Part shown: in pieces, positions 15,401-23,187 of the stretch
Position numbering within the stretch: the first letter of the stretch is position 1
Layout: the number at the start of each line of letters is the position of its first letter
Source of the DNA: an uncultured Erysipelotrichaceae bacterium
Lineage (GTDB): Bacteria; Bacillota_I; Bacilli_A; RF39; UBA660
Assembly: GCA_902783435.1 (NCBI GenBank)
Contig: CACZQV010000053.1
Coordinates: 1 to 31,211 of the forward strand
Length of the DNA stretch: 31,211 nucleotides
Direction of reading: 5' to 3'
Program-made: the position numbers and the translations under genes
The notes under the pieces: model-generated
The model's input: the letters and a program-made list of their open reading frames with translations, nothing else
What the model was told of the DNA's origin: nothing
Database searches by the model: none

Positions 15401-17036
15401 TGCGGCACATTATCGTTGTGAAAAATGTAAGTTGAGTATATTTGAAGATGATGAGGGTAATCCATTTGGTGCTACTTACTCATCAGGATTTGACTTACCA
15501 GATAAAGAATGTCCTAACTGTCACATTCCAATGTTAAAAGATGGACAAGATATGCCATTCGCAACATTCTTAGGATTTAATGCTGATAAAGTACCAGATA
15601 TTGATCTTAACTTTTCAGATTTAAATCAAGCAAGTGCTCATGCTTACACTAAAGTATTATTTGGTGAAGATAATGTTTATCGTGCAGGTACTATTGGTAC
15701 AGTTGCGGATAAAACGGCATTTGGTTTTGTTAAAGGATATTTTGAAGATAAAGGAATAGAGGATGTAAGAACTGCTGAAGTAGAACGTCTTGCAATGGGA
15801 TGCACAGGAGTAAAACGTACTACAGGACAACATCCAGGTGGTATCGTTGTTATTCCAGATTACAAAGAAGTATCAGACTTTACTCCATACCAATTCCCAG
15901 CAGAAGATGCTACAGCAGAGTGGAGAACAACACACTTTGATTACCACTCAATTGATCAATGTTTATTAAAACTTGATATCTTAGGTCATTCTGATCCAAC
16001 ACAACTTCGTTTAATTCAAAATCAATCAGGTACAGATATCTTAAAAGTACCTTTAGATGATAAAGCTACAATGTCTATCTTTACATCAACAGAAGCTTTA
16101 GGTGTTACTAAAGAACAAATTTTATGTAATACAGGAACTTTAGGTATTCCAGAATTTGGTACACCATTTACTATTCAATTAGTTGAAGATACTAAACCAA
16201 CAACATTCGGAGAACTTATTAAAATATCAGGACTTTCTCATGGTACTGATGTTTGGTTAGGTAATGCTAAAGACTTAATTGATAATAACGTAGTTCCATT
16301 TAAAGATACAATAGGCTGTCGTGATGATATCATGGTATATCTAATGTATAATGGGGTAAAACCATTAAAAGCCTTCAAAATAATGGAGTTTGTTCGTAAA
16401 GGAAAAGCATCAAAAGAGCCTGATGCTTGGAAAGATCATGTTAAAACAATGCAAGAAGCAAATATACCAGAATGGTTTATCGAGTCATGTCGTAAAATAA
16501 AATACATGTTCCCTAAAGCCCATGCCGCAGCATATGTTATATCAGCATTTAGAATAGCTTGGTATAAAGTACATATGCCAGTATATTTCTATGCATCATG
16601 GTATTCATCAAAGGCAACTGATGTTGATGTTGAAAATATGATTAAAGGATATAATTCAATAAAAGCTAGACTTGAAGATATTAAAGAAAAAGGTTATGAA
16701 GCTTCTAATAAAGAACAAGGACAAGCTGAATCTTTAAAACTTGCTTTAGAAGCTACAGCACGTGGTATCAAATTCTTACCAGTAGATTTATACAACTCAG
16801 ATGCTACAGTATGGACTGTTAAAAATGATACAGAAATTTACCCACCATTTAACGCAATTGATGGACTCGGAGATACAGTTGCTAAAAACATAGTTGCTGA
16901 ACGTGAAAAAGGTAAATTTATTAGTATTGAAGACGTACAAAAACGTGCTAAAGTATCAGGTACCCTAATAGAAAAAATGAAATCTATGGGAATACTTGAA
17001 GGATTACCTGATTCTAATCAATTAAGTTTATTTTAA
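12417..17036 (+). CDS. polC: DNA polymerase III PolC, Gram-positive type
   Basis: Replicative polymerase of 1539 aa, about 100 longer than the Bacillus enzyme. Order of parts: N-terminal region (1-200), OB fold (about 215-310), PHP domain beginning ELHCHTKMSQMDG (about 326), a proofreading exonuclease inserted in PHP with DFETTG (about 423), PHP remainder, polymerase core with GYLVGSRGSVGSSFVATM, a zinc knuckle (C-x2-C near 1001 and C-x2-C near 1030), the catalytic PDIDLNFSD (about 1061) and YRAGTIGTVADKTAFGFVKGY. The protein ends QLSLF, a beta-clamp binding motif. Extra length lies in Lys/Glu-rich segments around residues 840-940. GGGGG precedes the ATG. Confidence 0.98.
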   Translation: MDDKIKVLLDRINIDENSYQYFNNAKISKIKVNSKIDSWLVFIEIDDLLPVEVYRELEEKKMALDKNASSIEFIFDVKNFDIEKYLEYYKYLLTTLKKDLRVLEIYEDCMRIENEFLVLIVSTPVEKKKLDNCLDKINHFYKCLGYKFNIEVVVRHEENVLEEIQKELENVELPKVDTKKKVVEEKPAEKKYNRREAKDPNNVIGRGIKEDPIKIKTIIGEDPNVVIEGKVFGVDFFESTKTDFKIITLKVTDFTDSIYCKVFVREEEEYKRLSKELKPGNWYKIRGYTKTDQFSNNELVLNARDIILIDKKESSVEDTAEVKRVELHCHTKMSQMDGVADECDVVKTAMGFGMNAVAITDHNGVQGFPHVFGMVTGYNKKLEEGQKPFKAIYGAELVMIDDAVDIVVRPNDSVMLEDEFVVFDFETTGFNAGGADSIIEIGAVKLKDGMIVDRFDELINPGRPLPQKIVELTNITDQMLEDKDTEENAVKRFIEWFGEAPMVAHNAKFDVSFLEMAYKKYNLGTFTNPVIDTLELSRTLDNTYARHSLSALVKRYDVPWDETAHHRGDYDAEGTALVFYKMLKKLDNANISKMNELDKLVSKDEIHKYGRAHHINLLVKNKVGLKNLFKLVSLANTTYLYKTPRILRSVVEEHRDGLLVGSGCYESEVFTMAKSKSDDELSNIIRFYDYVEVQPIECYDHLIQTGDFATKVEVAANIEKIVRVTEEAGKIIVATGDVHHLKREDKIYREIIVNQKVPGGGRHPLAKNNIKEIPSNHFRTTNEMLEDFDFLGADKAYEIVVTNTNKVADMCEIVEVIPDTGGIPFSPRVKADDGESYLDCPVVVTDLVYTKAALWYGDPLPYSIEERIATELYGDIVYRIIKEDLEKENLSDEEFNKKSHKVLHDTLLKGKDEVVKFVSEYVKKTSEEELDEKGLEKATKKALGGVIGGGFDPIYLIAQRLVKHSNDEGYLVGSRGSVGSSFVATMMGITEVNPLAAHYRCEKCKLSIFEDDEGNPFGATYSSGFDLPDKECPNCHIPMLKDGQDMPFATFLGFNADKVPDIDLNFSDLNQASAHAYTKVLFGEDNVYRAGTIGTVADKTAFGFVKGYFEDKGIEDVRTAEVERLAMGCTGVKRTTGQHPGGIVVIPDYKEVSDFTPYQFPAEDATAEWRTTHFDYHSIDQCLLKLDILGHSDPTQLRLIQNQSGTDILKVPLDDKATMSIFTSTEALGVTKEQILCNTGTLGIPEFGTPFTIQLVEDTKPTTFGELIKISGLSHGTDVWLGNAKDLIDNNVVPFKDTIGCRDDIMVYLMYNGVKPLKAFKIMEFVRKGKASKEPDAWKDHVKTMQEANIPEWFIESCRKIKYMFPKAHAAAYVISAFRIAWYKVHMPVYFYASWYSSKATDVDVENMIKGYNSIKARLEDIKEKGYEASNKEQGQAESLKLALEATARGIKFLPVDLYNSDATVWTVKNDTEIYPPFNAIDGLGDTVAKNIVAEREKGKFISIEDVQKRAKVSGTLIEKMKSMGILEGLPDSNQLSLF

Positions 17037-17060
17037 AAAGAGTAGAAATACTCTTTTTTT
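17035..17060 (+). terminator. polC terminator
   Basis: Stem AAAAAGAGTA / TACTCTTTTT with loop GAAA, starting in the polC stop codon and running into a T tract. Confidence 0.9.
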
Positions 17061-17061
17061 A

Positions 17062-17070
17062 TGTTATAAT
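17062..17070 (+). promoter_or_regulatory. Extended -10 promoter of the M15-TruB gene
   Basis: TGTTATAAT directly after the polC terminator T run, 18 bases before the ATG. No clear -35 is visible because that region is the terminator hairpin. Confidence 0.6.
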
Positions 17071-17088
17071 TCCATTGAGGTGTATCTA

Positions 17089-18486
17089 ATGAAATATAGT
17101 ATTTTAGTCAATAAAAATAATGAAATTAAAGATAATTATATTAATAAAATAAATTTAGTTGAAACAAAAAATATCAAAGATGAAATAATAAAAATAGAAG
17201 AAAAAACATATGAAGCATATAAAGAATTAAAAAAATTCTTAGAAACTAAAAATATTTTTATTGAATTAGACTCTGCATATAGAAGTATAGAAGAACAACA
17301 AGAAATAATAGATGAATTTACTGAAAAATACGGGACAGAATATGTTAACAAATTTGTTGCACCTATAAGAACTAGTGAACATCATACAGGACTTGCACTA
17401 GACTTAGCTCTAATAGTTAATAATAAATCACTTATTGAAAATGAAGATTTATTTGCCAATGAAGATATATTTTTAGAGATACACAAACACTTACATAAAT
17501 TTGGATTTATTTTAAGATATCCTAAAGATAAAAAAAACATTACTGGATATGATTATGAGCCATGGCACATAAGATATATTGGTAAAATACCAGCTAAAAT
17601 AATTTATGATAATAGTTTAACTTTAGAAGAATATTTAAATAACTTTTCTTGTGTACTTTATATAAACAAACCTAAAGATATCACGTCTTTTGATGTAGTT
17701 AATAAGATAAGTAAATTATTTGGAATAAAAAGAGTAGGACATACTGGAACCCTTGATCCTTTAGCCACAGGAGTTATGTTAATAACTATTGGTAAAGCTA
17801 CTAAAATAGTAGAATTATTAACGGCTAAAGATAAAGAATATATAGCTAGTTTTGAACTAGGATATAAGACTGATACATATGATAATACTGGTAATATTTT
17901 AGATAAAAAAGAAATACCAGAAAATATAAATATGATTGATACTCTTAATAGTTTTAAAAAGACATATCTTCAAGAAGTTCCAATATATTCAGCTATTAAA
18001 GTAAATGGAAAAAAATTATATGAATATGCTAGAGAAAATAAAGATGTAGAATTACCTAAAAAAGAAGTAACTATAAAAGAAATAGAATTATTAGAAACAA
18101 AAAATAATACCTATACTATAAAAACACTAGTATCAAAAGGAACATATATTAGAAGTCTAATTAATGATATAGGATTATCTCTAAATACATATGCTACTAT
18201 GACTAGTCTAGAAAGAGTAAAACAAGGTCTTATTTCTATTGATGATACTAATACTTTAGAAGATATTGAAAATAATAATTTTACTATTCATAAAATAGAA
18301 GATGTATTAGATTATCCTATTATAGAAGTAGATAGTTTATTAGAAAAAAATATATCTAATGGAATGAAAATTAATGATAATTGGAATATAAATGATAAAG
18401 TAATTTTTAAAAATAAAGAGAATAAACTATTAGGTATATATGAAAAATATGATGAAATTCTTAGAGTTTGGAAGAACTTTATTTGA
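17089..18486 (+). CDS. truB: Fusion of M15 D-Ala-D-Ala peptidase domain and TruB tRNA pseudouridine-55 synthase
   Basis: 465 aa in one open frame from the ATG at 17089, 6 bases after GAGGTG (a GTG at 17080 is part of that site). Residues 1-185 are an M15B (VanX/VanY-type) metallopeptidase: AYRS with Arg65, SEHHTGLALD with zinc ligands His98 and Asp105, and YEPWHIRY with Glu157 and His160, so the active site looks complete. No signal peptide or membrane helix precedes it. From about residue 187 the protein is TruB: VLYINKPKDITSFDVV, KRVGHTGTLDPLATGVM with catalytic Asp223, SAIKVNGKKLYEYAR and SKGTYIRSLI, then a short C-terminal domain. No ribosome binding site or start codon lies at the junction. 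TruB makes pseudouridine 55 in tRNA. Confidence 0.88.
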   Translation: MKYSILVNKNNEIKDNYINKINLVETKNIKDEIIKIEEKTYEAYKELKKFLETKNIFIELDSAYRSIEEQQEIIDEFTEKYGTEYVNKFVAPIRTSEHHTGLALDLALIVNNKSLIENEDLFANEDIFLEIHKHLHKFGFILRYPKDKKNITGYDYEPWHIRYIGKIPAKIIYDNSLTLEEYLNNFSCVLYINKPKDITSFDVVNKISKLFGIKRVGHTGTLDPLATGVMLITIGKATKIVELLTAKDKEYIASFELGYKTDTYDNTGNILDKKEIPENINMIDTLNSFKKTYLQEVPIYSAIKVNGKKLYEYARENKDVELPKKEVTIKEIELLETKNNTYTIKTLVSKGTYIRSLINDIGLSLNTYATMTSLERVKQGLISIDDTNTLEDIENNNFTIHKIEDVLDYPIIEVDSLLEKNISNGMKINDNWNINDKVIFKNKENKLLGIYEKYDEILRVWKNFI

Positions 18487-18511
18487 CAAAATAGCAAAAA
18501 TTTGATATAAT
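18483..18511 (+). promoter_or_regulatory. Perfect consensus sigma-A promoter
   Basis: TTGACA, exactly 17 bases, TATAAT, also with TG one base before the -10. The -35 overlaps the TGA stop of the truB fusion. It drives the LysM protein gene. Confidence 0.9.
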
Positions 18512-18548
18512 TAGCACGCAATTACTTATAAGAAGGAAGGGGATTCGA

Positions 18549-19280
18549 ATGAGTAAGAATAATGAAAATATTATAACTAAATATAAAGCATTAAGAGGAA
18601 AAGAAAAAAGACAACATGAAAAAAGACATGGTGATGTAGAAGAATATTTAGATGAATATTATAACTATTCTAATGATATGTCAGTAAGAATAAAAAAAGG
18701 TGCACTTCATATAGTAGGAGAAGCTTTCTATAAATTAAATTGTTTAAAATATTTAAAGAAAGATACACCTAAAAAATATGTGTTAAGAAATAGACAAGTT
18801 ATTGGTTTAGTAGTAGCATCTACATTAGTAATAGGTGGAGTATCAGTATTTAAAAATACAGGTAAAGAAGAACAAGACACAGTAACAAGAAATCCATTAG
18901 TAGATTATACATTTAATAAAGTATATGAAGTACAACAAGGAGATACATTATCACAATTAGCAGAAAATTTTGATGTAAAATCATCTGATATTAAGTATGC
19001 AAATAGATCGTTAGAAAATACTAATTTATTATATGAAGGTGATGTATTAAAAATACCATATACAGTATGTACTGATGATTTAGGAGAATTTACTGATATA
19101 ATTGATATTGGAGATTTATCTGTAAAAGAAGTTGCAGAACAATATGGTACAGATTGTCAAACTCTACAATTAATTAATGGTGAAAATATCACATTTGATT
19201 ATGAAGATAGAGAATATGAAATTACTCAAGATCAAATCGTTGTACCAGAATTTAAAGAAATAGTAAAAAAACATAAATAA
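18549..19280 (+). CDS. LysM-domain membrane protein
   Basis: 243 aa. A basic cytoplasmic N-terminus (1-80) precedes one membrane helix (about 83-100, VIGLVVASTLVIGGVSV). Outside the membrane there is a LysM domain (126-171: YEVQQGDTLSQLAENFDV, then DVLKIPY) and a degenerate second LysM-like stretch (about 188-236, SVKEVAEQYGTDCQTLQLIN). LysM binds the glycan of peptidoglycan, so the protein probably tethers membrane to wall. No catalytic domain is present. Start follows AAGGAAGGGG. A perfect-consensus promoter suggests strong expression. Confidence 0.85.
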   Translation: MSKNNENIITKYKALRGKEKRQHEKRHGDVEEYLDEYYNYSNDMSVRIKKGALHIVGEAFYKLNCLKYLKKDTPKKYVLRNRQVIGLVVASTLVIGGVSVFKNTGKEEQDTVTRNPLVDYTFNKVYEVQQGDTLSQLAENFDVKSSDIKYANRSLENTNLLYEGDVLKIPYTVCTDDLGEFTDIIDIGDLSVKEVAEQYGTDCQTLQLINGENITFDYEDREYEITQDQIVVPEFKEIVKKHK

Positions 19281-19282
19281 AT

Positions 19283-19315
19283 AAAAAGTAATGAGTTTAC
19301 TCATTGCTTTTTTTT
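19283..19315 (+). terminator. Terminator after LysM gene
   Basis: Stem AAAAGTAATGAG / CTCATTGCTTTT with one T-G pair and loop TTTA, then eight T. Confidence 0.88.
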
Positions 19316-19357
19316 ATTGTTTAATATAAAATATAAATAGAATAGGAGAGTAATAGT

Positions 19358-21346
19358 ATGAGAAATAAAAAGCGACAAAGAAATTTATATTTATACTTAT
19401 TAATCATCTTAGGTATAACAGTAGGTTTTGCACTTTTAAGTACTACATTATATATTAATGGTACAGCAAACATTAAAAAGAATACTTGGGATATCCATTG
19501 GGATGATGAAAGTATAGTAGAAACACAAGGTAGTGTAGAAGCTACAACACCAGCTGCAGTTATAGATACTGAAAAGAAAAATGTATCATTCGCAGTTGAA
19601 TTGGAATTACCAGGAGATTATTATGAATTTACGGTAGATGCAAAAAACTATGGTTCTATTAATGGTGCTATAGATAGTGTTAAAATTAAATTCTATAAAG
19701 AAGATGGTATGGAAGAATGGAAAACACTACCTAGCTATATAAAGTATAGTTTCACATATGCAGATGGTTCTAAAGTAGAAAAAGGTGATGTATTAGAAGC
19801 TGGTAAATCTAAAAAATATAAATTTAGAATTGAATATGATAGTGAAGCTACTACTTTAGCAGATGGTAATAAAACAATTAAGCCAGTTATAGATATAGAT
19901 GAAGTTCAAACAGTAGAAGAAGAAGTAATTAAATATAATGTAGGAAAAGTAGTGTATTTTGATCCAGTAAATTATGAATGGTGTGATGAAAATTCTCAAG
20001 AAGCAACATGTTATAAATGGATAGTTGTTAATAAAGATTCTACATCACATGACTTATTCCTATTAAGTAATGTTAGTGGTTTTGGATGGACAACTTCAAA
20101 TCCTGCAACAGTAATTCAAACAGCAACAGCAGATTGGAGTAACTATATAGAAGAGCCAAGTACACAATCTAACTTTACATCAGTACATCTAAGTGGTGAC
20201 CCTTCACAAAATGTAGATGTTGTATTTAAAAAAGCTAGAATGCTAACAAGAACAGAATATGATGCATTATCAGAAGATGCTAAAAACACAATTATTTCAT
20301 ATTGTGGTTCCCTAAATCCACAACTTTGTACAATATTAGATTTAACAAATAATTATGTAAATCAAATAAACCCAAATGGTGTATTTAATACATTCCCATT
20401 ATCTAGTATAGCTACATCTGGTTCTACTATGGGTGCAAATAATGATACTAGACCAGTTATAAAAGTTAGAGCTAAAAAATATAAAGAAACTGAAAAAGCA
20501 TATAACTTAGGTGATTTAGTATATTTTGATCCAGTAAGTACTAATAAATGTGATTCAACTACATTTGATTTGAATGCAGTTAAAACTGGTACAAGTACAT
20601 GTTATAAATGGAGAGTTATGACTATAGATGATAATGTATCTAAATCAGAAATTAAATTACAACTTGATCATAATTTAGTAAATAATAGTGCATGGACATA
20701 TGATAATAAAAATTATTATGGACCAGCAGTAGCTATGACAAATCTTAATAATGCGACAACAACATGGACTAGAATTTCACCATTAAATTATGTGTATGAT
20801 TCAACAGCTTCAACTTGTACAACAGCTGGAGAAGTATGTAACTATGGTGTAATGACTTGTGTTAATGGTATATGTACTATTATGTATAATGATCAACAAC
20901 GAGGAATTTCAGGTACTAGTGAATCACCTTCAAGAACAAGGTTAATTACTACAGAAGAAATAGCTCAAATAATTCAAACTAAGTATCCAAGTTTTGATTG
21001 GACTTTAGATTTTGATACTCATAGTAGTGGTGCACCATATTTTTCAAATACAGATTATACAAATGCAACAGATCCAAAAGGTGTAGGAACAAAAGTATTT
21101 TCTTGGTTATTAGAAAACACAGTATTAAATGATTATTCAGGTGGTACATATGATGAATATGATGCACCAAACACTAGTAGAATGGGGTATTGGACATTAT
21201 CACCAGCAAAGTACTCATTTCCAAATTTTGCATGGGTAGTTCAAAATAACGGACATTTTAGTAATTATGGCGTAGAAGATTCAAAAATTAGTGATGTAGG
21301 TCTTCGTCCAGTTGCAATGGTAAAAAAAGCATATATTACAAAATAA
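19358..21346 (+). CDS. TasA/camelysin-like surface protein with two DUF6273-like modules
   Basis: 662 aa. The SipW-type signal segment (about 9-35, LYLLIILGITVGFALLSTTL) and the TasA-like module (36-190; NTWDIHW, LPGDYYEFTVDAKNYGS) match the genes at 8865 and 26031. Two tandem C-terminal modules follow, each opening with a repeated signature: YNVGKVVYFDPV ... CYKWIVV (from about 202) and YNLGDLVYFDPV ... CYKWRVM (from about 384). Each ends in a related strand (TRPVIKVRAKK and LRPVAMVKKAY). Cysteine pairs recur in both modules and may form disulfides outside the cell. Likely a surface filament or adhesin component; ligand unknown. AGGAGAG precedes the ATG. Confidence 0.78.
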   Translation: MRNKKRQRNLYLYLLIILGITVGFALLSTTLYINGTANIKKNTWDIHWDDESIVETQGSVEATTPAAVIDTEKKNVSFAVELELPGDYYEFTVDAKNYGSINGAIDSVKIKFYKEDGMEEWKTLPSYIKYSFTYADGSKVEKGDVLEAGKSKKYKFRIEYDSEATTLADGNKTIKPVIDIDEVQTVEEEVIKYNVGKVVYFDPVNYEWCDENSQEATCYKWIVVNKDSTSHDLFLLSNVSGFGWTTSNPATVIQTATADWSNYIEEPSTQSNFTSVHLSGDPSQNVDVVFKKARMLTRTEYDALSEDAKNTIISYCGSLNPQLCTILDLTNNYVNQINPNGVFNTFPLSSIATSGSTMGANNDTRPVIKVRAKKYKETEKAYNLGDLVYFDPVSTNKCDSTTFDLNAVKTGTSTCYKWRVMTIDDNVSKSEIKLQLDHNLVNNSAWTYDNKNYYGPAVAMTNLNNATTTWTRISPLNYVYDSTASTCTTAGEVCNYGVMTCVNGICTIMYNDQQRGISGTSESPSRTRLITTEEIAQIIQTKYPSFDWTLDFDTHSSGAPYFSNTDYTNATDPKGVGTKVFSWLLENTVLNDYSGGTYDEYDAPNTSRMGYWTLSPAKYSFPNFAWVVQNNGHFSNYGVEDSKISDVGLRPVAMVKKAYITK

Positions 21347-21349
21347 TAC

Positions 21350-21377
21350 TTGTAAAATTTAAAAAATGTGGTATAAT
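21350..21377 (+). promoter_or_regulatory. Promoter of the rimP-nusA-infB operon
   Basis: TTGTAA, 16 bases, TATAAT with TG one base upstream of the -10 (extended -10). About 60 bases of leader precede rimP. Confidence 0.7.
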
Positions 21378-21390
21378 TACAAACAGAAAG

Positions 21391-21414
21391 GAGTGGGAAA
21401 GAAAAGTCCCACTC
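21391..21414 (+). promoter_or_regulatory. Leader hairpin before rimP
   Basis: Perfect 8-bp GC-rich stem GAGTGGGA / TCCCACTC with an 8-base A/G loop, followed by a broken T tract (TTATTATTTATT) and then the rimP ribosome binding site. It starts about 8 bases after the expected transcription start. It may be an attenuator or a 5' stability hairpin; the tail is too interrupted for a typical terminator. Confidence 0.6.
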
Positions 21415-21437
21415 TTATTATTTATTGGAGGTTCTAA

Positions 21438-21689
21438 ATGAAAGATAAAATAGCTAATCTTGTAAATGAATCTATAAAAGAATTAAATGTCTTTGTAGAT
21501 GATGCGTATACAAGTACAGAGGAAGGTAAAAAAATATTTAATATTGTCCTTGATAGTGAAGAAGTAATAGATTTAAATAAAGTAACTGAAGCTTCAAGAA
21601 TAATTAATAAGATTATGGATGAAAATGAAAACTTATTAGAAGATGCTGATGAGTTAGACATTTTTTCAAAAGAGAAGGGAGATAAATAA
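21438..21689 (+). CDS. rimP: RimP, N-terminal domain only
   Basis: 83 aa in the rimP position just before nusA. It matches the N-terminal RimP domain: KIFNIVLDSEEVIDLNKVTEASRIINKIMDENENLLEDADELDIFS corresponds to the VxIDxxxGVxxxDCxxVSRxxxxxLDxxD region. The protein stops at the point where RimP normally continues with EVSSPGLDRPL, so the conserved strand and the SH3-like C-terminal domain (about 70 aa) are absent. Full RimP is about 150 aa and supports 30S maturation. nusA begins two bases after the stop with its ribosome binding site inside the rimP end, so no lost reading frame fits in between. Strong GGAGG-type site at the start. Confidence 0.75.
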   Translation: MKDKIANLVNESIKELNVFVDDAYTSTEEGKKIFNIVLDSEEVIDLNKVTEASRIINKIMDENENLLEDADELDIFSKEKGDK

Positions 21690-21690
21690 A

Positions 21691-22902
21691 ATGGAAGCAA
21701 AAAATGCAAAAGAATTTAAAAAAGCACTTGATGGAATAGTTGCAGAAAAAAACATTGACCCAGAAGTAGTATATAGTGCTATGGAATTAGCTCTAACTAG
21801 TGCTTATAAAAAGAACTTTAATTCAAAAACAAACGTTAAAGTAGTATTTGATCGTAATACTGGAGATATCAAAGTATATTCATTCTTAACAGTAGTAGAA
21901 GATGATAAAAAGACTAAAGAAGAATATGAAGATGAATTATTTGAAAAATATGCAGAAGATGAAGATTTAGATACTGAAGTAATTGAAAACGAAGAGGTTG
22001 AAGGAGAAGAAGAAACAGAAGAAGAAAAGGAAACAATTTCATTCTTTAATCCAGAAACTGAAATTAAATTAAGTGATGCTAAGAAAATTGATAAGACATT
22101 AGAAATAGGAGATACAATTGATACTGAAGTTACTCCAAAAGACTTTGGTAGAGTTGCAACTTCTACTGCTAAACAAGTAGTAATTCAAAAGATTCGTGAA
22201 GCTGAAAGAAATAGTATCATGGATGAATTTGGAGATAAACAAGATGAATTAGTAATTGGTACAGTTTCACTAGAAGATACTGATAATTACTTTATTGATT
22301 TAGGTAGAACTAATGGTATCTTACCTAAAAAAGATTGTATCCCAGGAGAAAAAATAGAAATGGGATCTCAAATAAAAGTATATGTATCTAAAGTAGATAA
22401 TAATGGTAAAAACTTATTAATTCTATTAAGTAGAACACATTATGGATTTGTTAAAAGATTATTTGAACTTGAAATACCAGAAATCAATGATGGTACAGTA
22501 ATGATTTATAGTGTAGCTCGTGATGCTGGAAATAGAAGTAAAGTTGCAGTATATTCAGATAATCCAAATGTAGATCCAATTGGTGCATGTATTGGTGAAA
22601 AAGGATCAAGAATTGCAAGAATCATAGAAGAATTACATGGAGAAAAATTAGATGTAGTTAAATATGATGCAGATCCAGCAGTATTTATTGAAAATGCATT
22701 ATCACCTGCAAAAGATTTAACAGTAGCTATTACTGATCCTAAGAAATTAGAAGCAATGGTTATTGCAGATGGAGACAACTTCTCATTAGCAATCGGTAAA
22801 AAAGGACAAAATGCGCGTCTTGCGACACGTTTAACTAAGTTTAAGAAAATTGATATAAAAACAACAGAACAAGCTAGAGAAGCAGGTATCAACTTTAGAT
22901 AG
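21691..22902 (+). CDS. nusA: Transcription termination/antitermination factor NusA
   Basis: 403 aa. The N-terminal RNA polymerase-binding domain is followed by an S1 domain (about 185-255), then KH1 and KH2: SRTHYGFVKRLFELEIPEI, VARDAGNRSKVAVYSDNPNVDPIGACIGEKGSRI and FSLAIGKKGQNARLATRL. Unlike Bacillus NusA (about 371 aa), the N-terminal domain carries an acidic insertion (about residues 75-120, dense in Glu and Asp). No C-terminal acidic repeats, as usual for Firmicutes. Second gene of the operon, coupled to rimP. Confidence 0.96.
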   Translation: MEAKNAKEFKKALDGIVAEKNIDPEVVYSAMELALTSAYKKNFNSKTNVKVVFDRNTGDIKVYSFLTVVEDDKKTKEEYEDELFEKYAEDEDLDTEVIENEEVEGEEETEEEKETISFFNPETEIKLSDAKKIDKTLEIGDTIDTEVTPKDFGRVATSTAKQVVIQKIREAERNSIMDEFGDKQDELVIGTVSLEDTDNYFIDLGRTNGILPKKDCIPGEKIEMGSQIKVYVSKVDNNGKNLLILLSRTHYGFVKRLFELEIPEINDGTVMIYSVARDAGNRSKVAVYSDNPNVDPIGACIGEKGSRIARIIEELHGEKLDVVKYDADPAVFIENALSPAKDLTVAITDPKKLEAMVIADGDNFSLAIGKKGQNARLATRLTKFKKIDIKTTEQAREAGINFR

Positions 22903-22912
22903 GAGGTATTTT

Positions 22913-23176
22913 ATGAAAACAAAGAAAATACCTTTAAGAACATGTGTAATAACACATGAATCTCTTCCAAAACAAGAATTATTAAGAGTAGTTAGAACTC
23001 CAGAAGGATATGTAGAAGTAGATGAAACTGGAAAGTTAAATGGAAGAGGAGCATATATTAAAAAAGATATTAGTGTTTTAGAAAAAGCTAGAAAATCAAA
23101 TATCTTAGAAAAAAGACTAGAATGTACAATAGATGATAGTGTATATGAAGAAATAAAAAAGATAATAGAAAAGTGA
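22913..23176 (+). CDS. rnpM: YlxR/RnpM family RNA-binding protein
   Basis: 87 aa DUF448 protein: KKIPLRTCVITHESLPKQEL, LLRVVRTPEG, and GKLNGRGAYI, which is the family signature. YlxR has been described as an RNase P modulator (RnpM) in Bacillus. AGGAGGT precedes the ATG by about 6 bases. Sits between nusA and infB as in most Firmicutes, but the L7Ae-like ylxQ gene that often follows is missing; infB begins 11 bases on. Confidence 0.92.
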   Translation: MKTKKIPLRTCVITHESLPKQELLRVVRTPEGYVEVDETGKLNGRGAYIKKDISVLEKARKSNILEKRLECTIDDSVYEEIKKIIEK

Positions 23177-23187
23177 GGTGACGTATA

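Noticed and set aside
21180..21340. A second DGR-type variable region at the end of the 19358 gene
   Set aside because: The layout is homologous but codons are the usual A/T-ending host type with no NNY run and no GC shift.
22506..22892. 128-codon minus-strand ORF
   Set aside because: It is antisense to the KH domains of nusA and has no ribosome binding site or recognisable domain.
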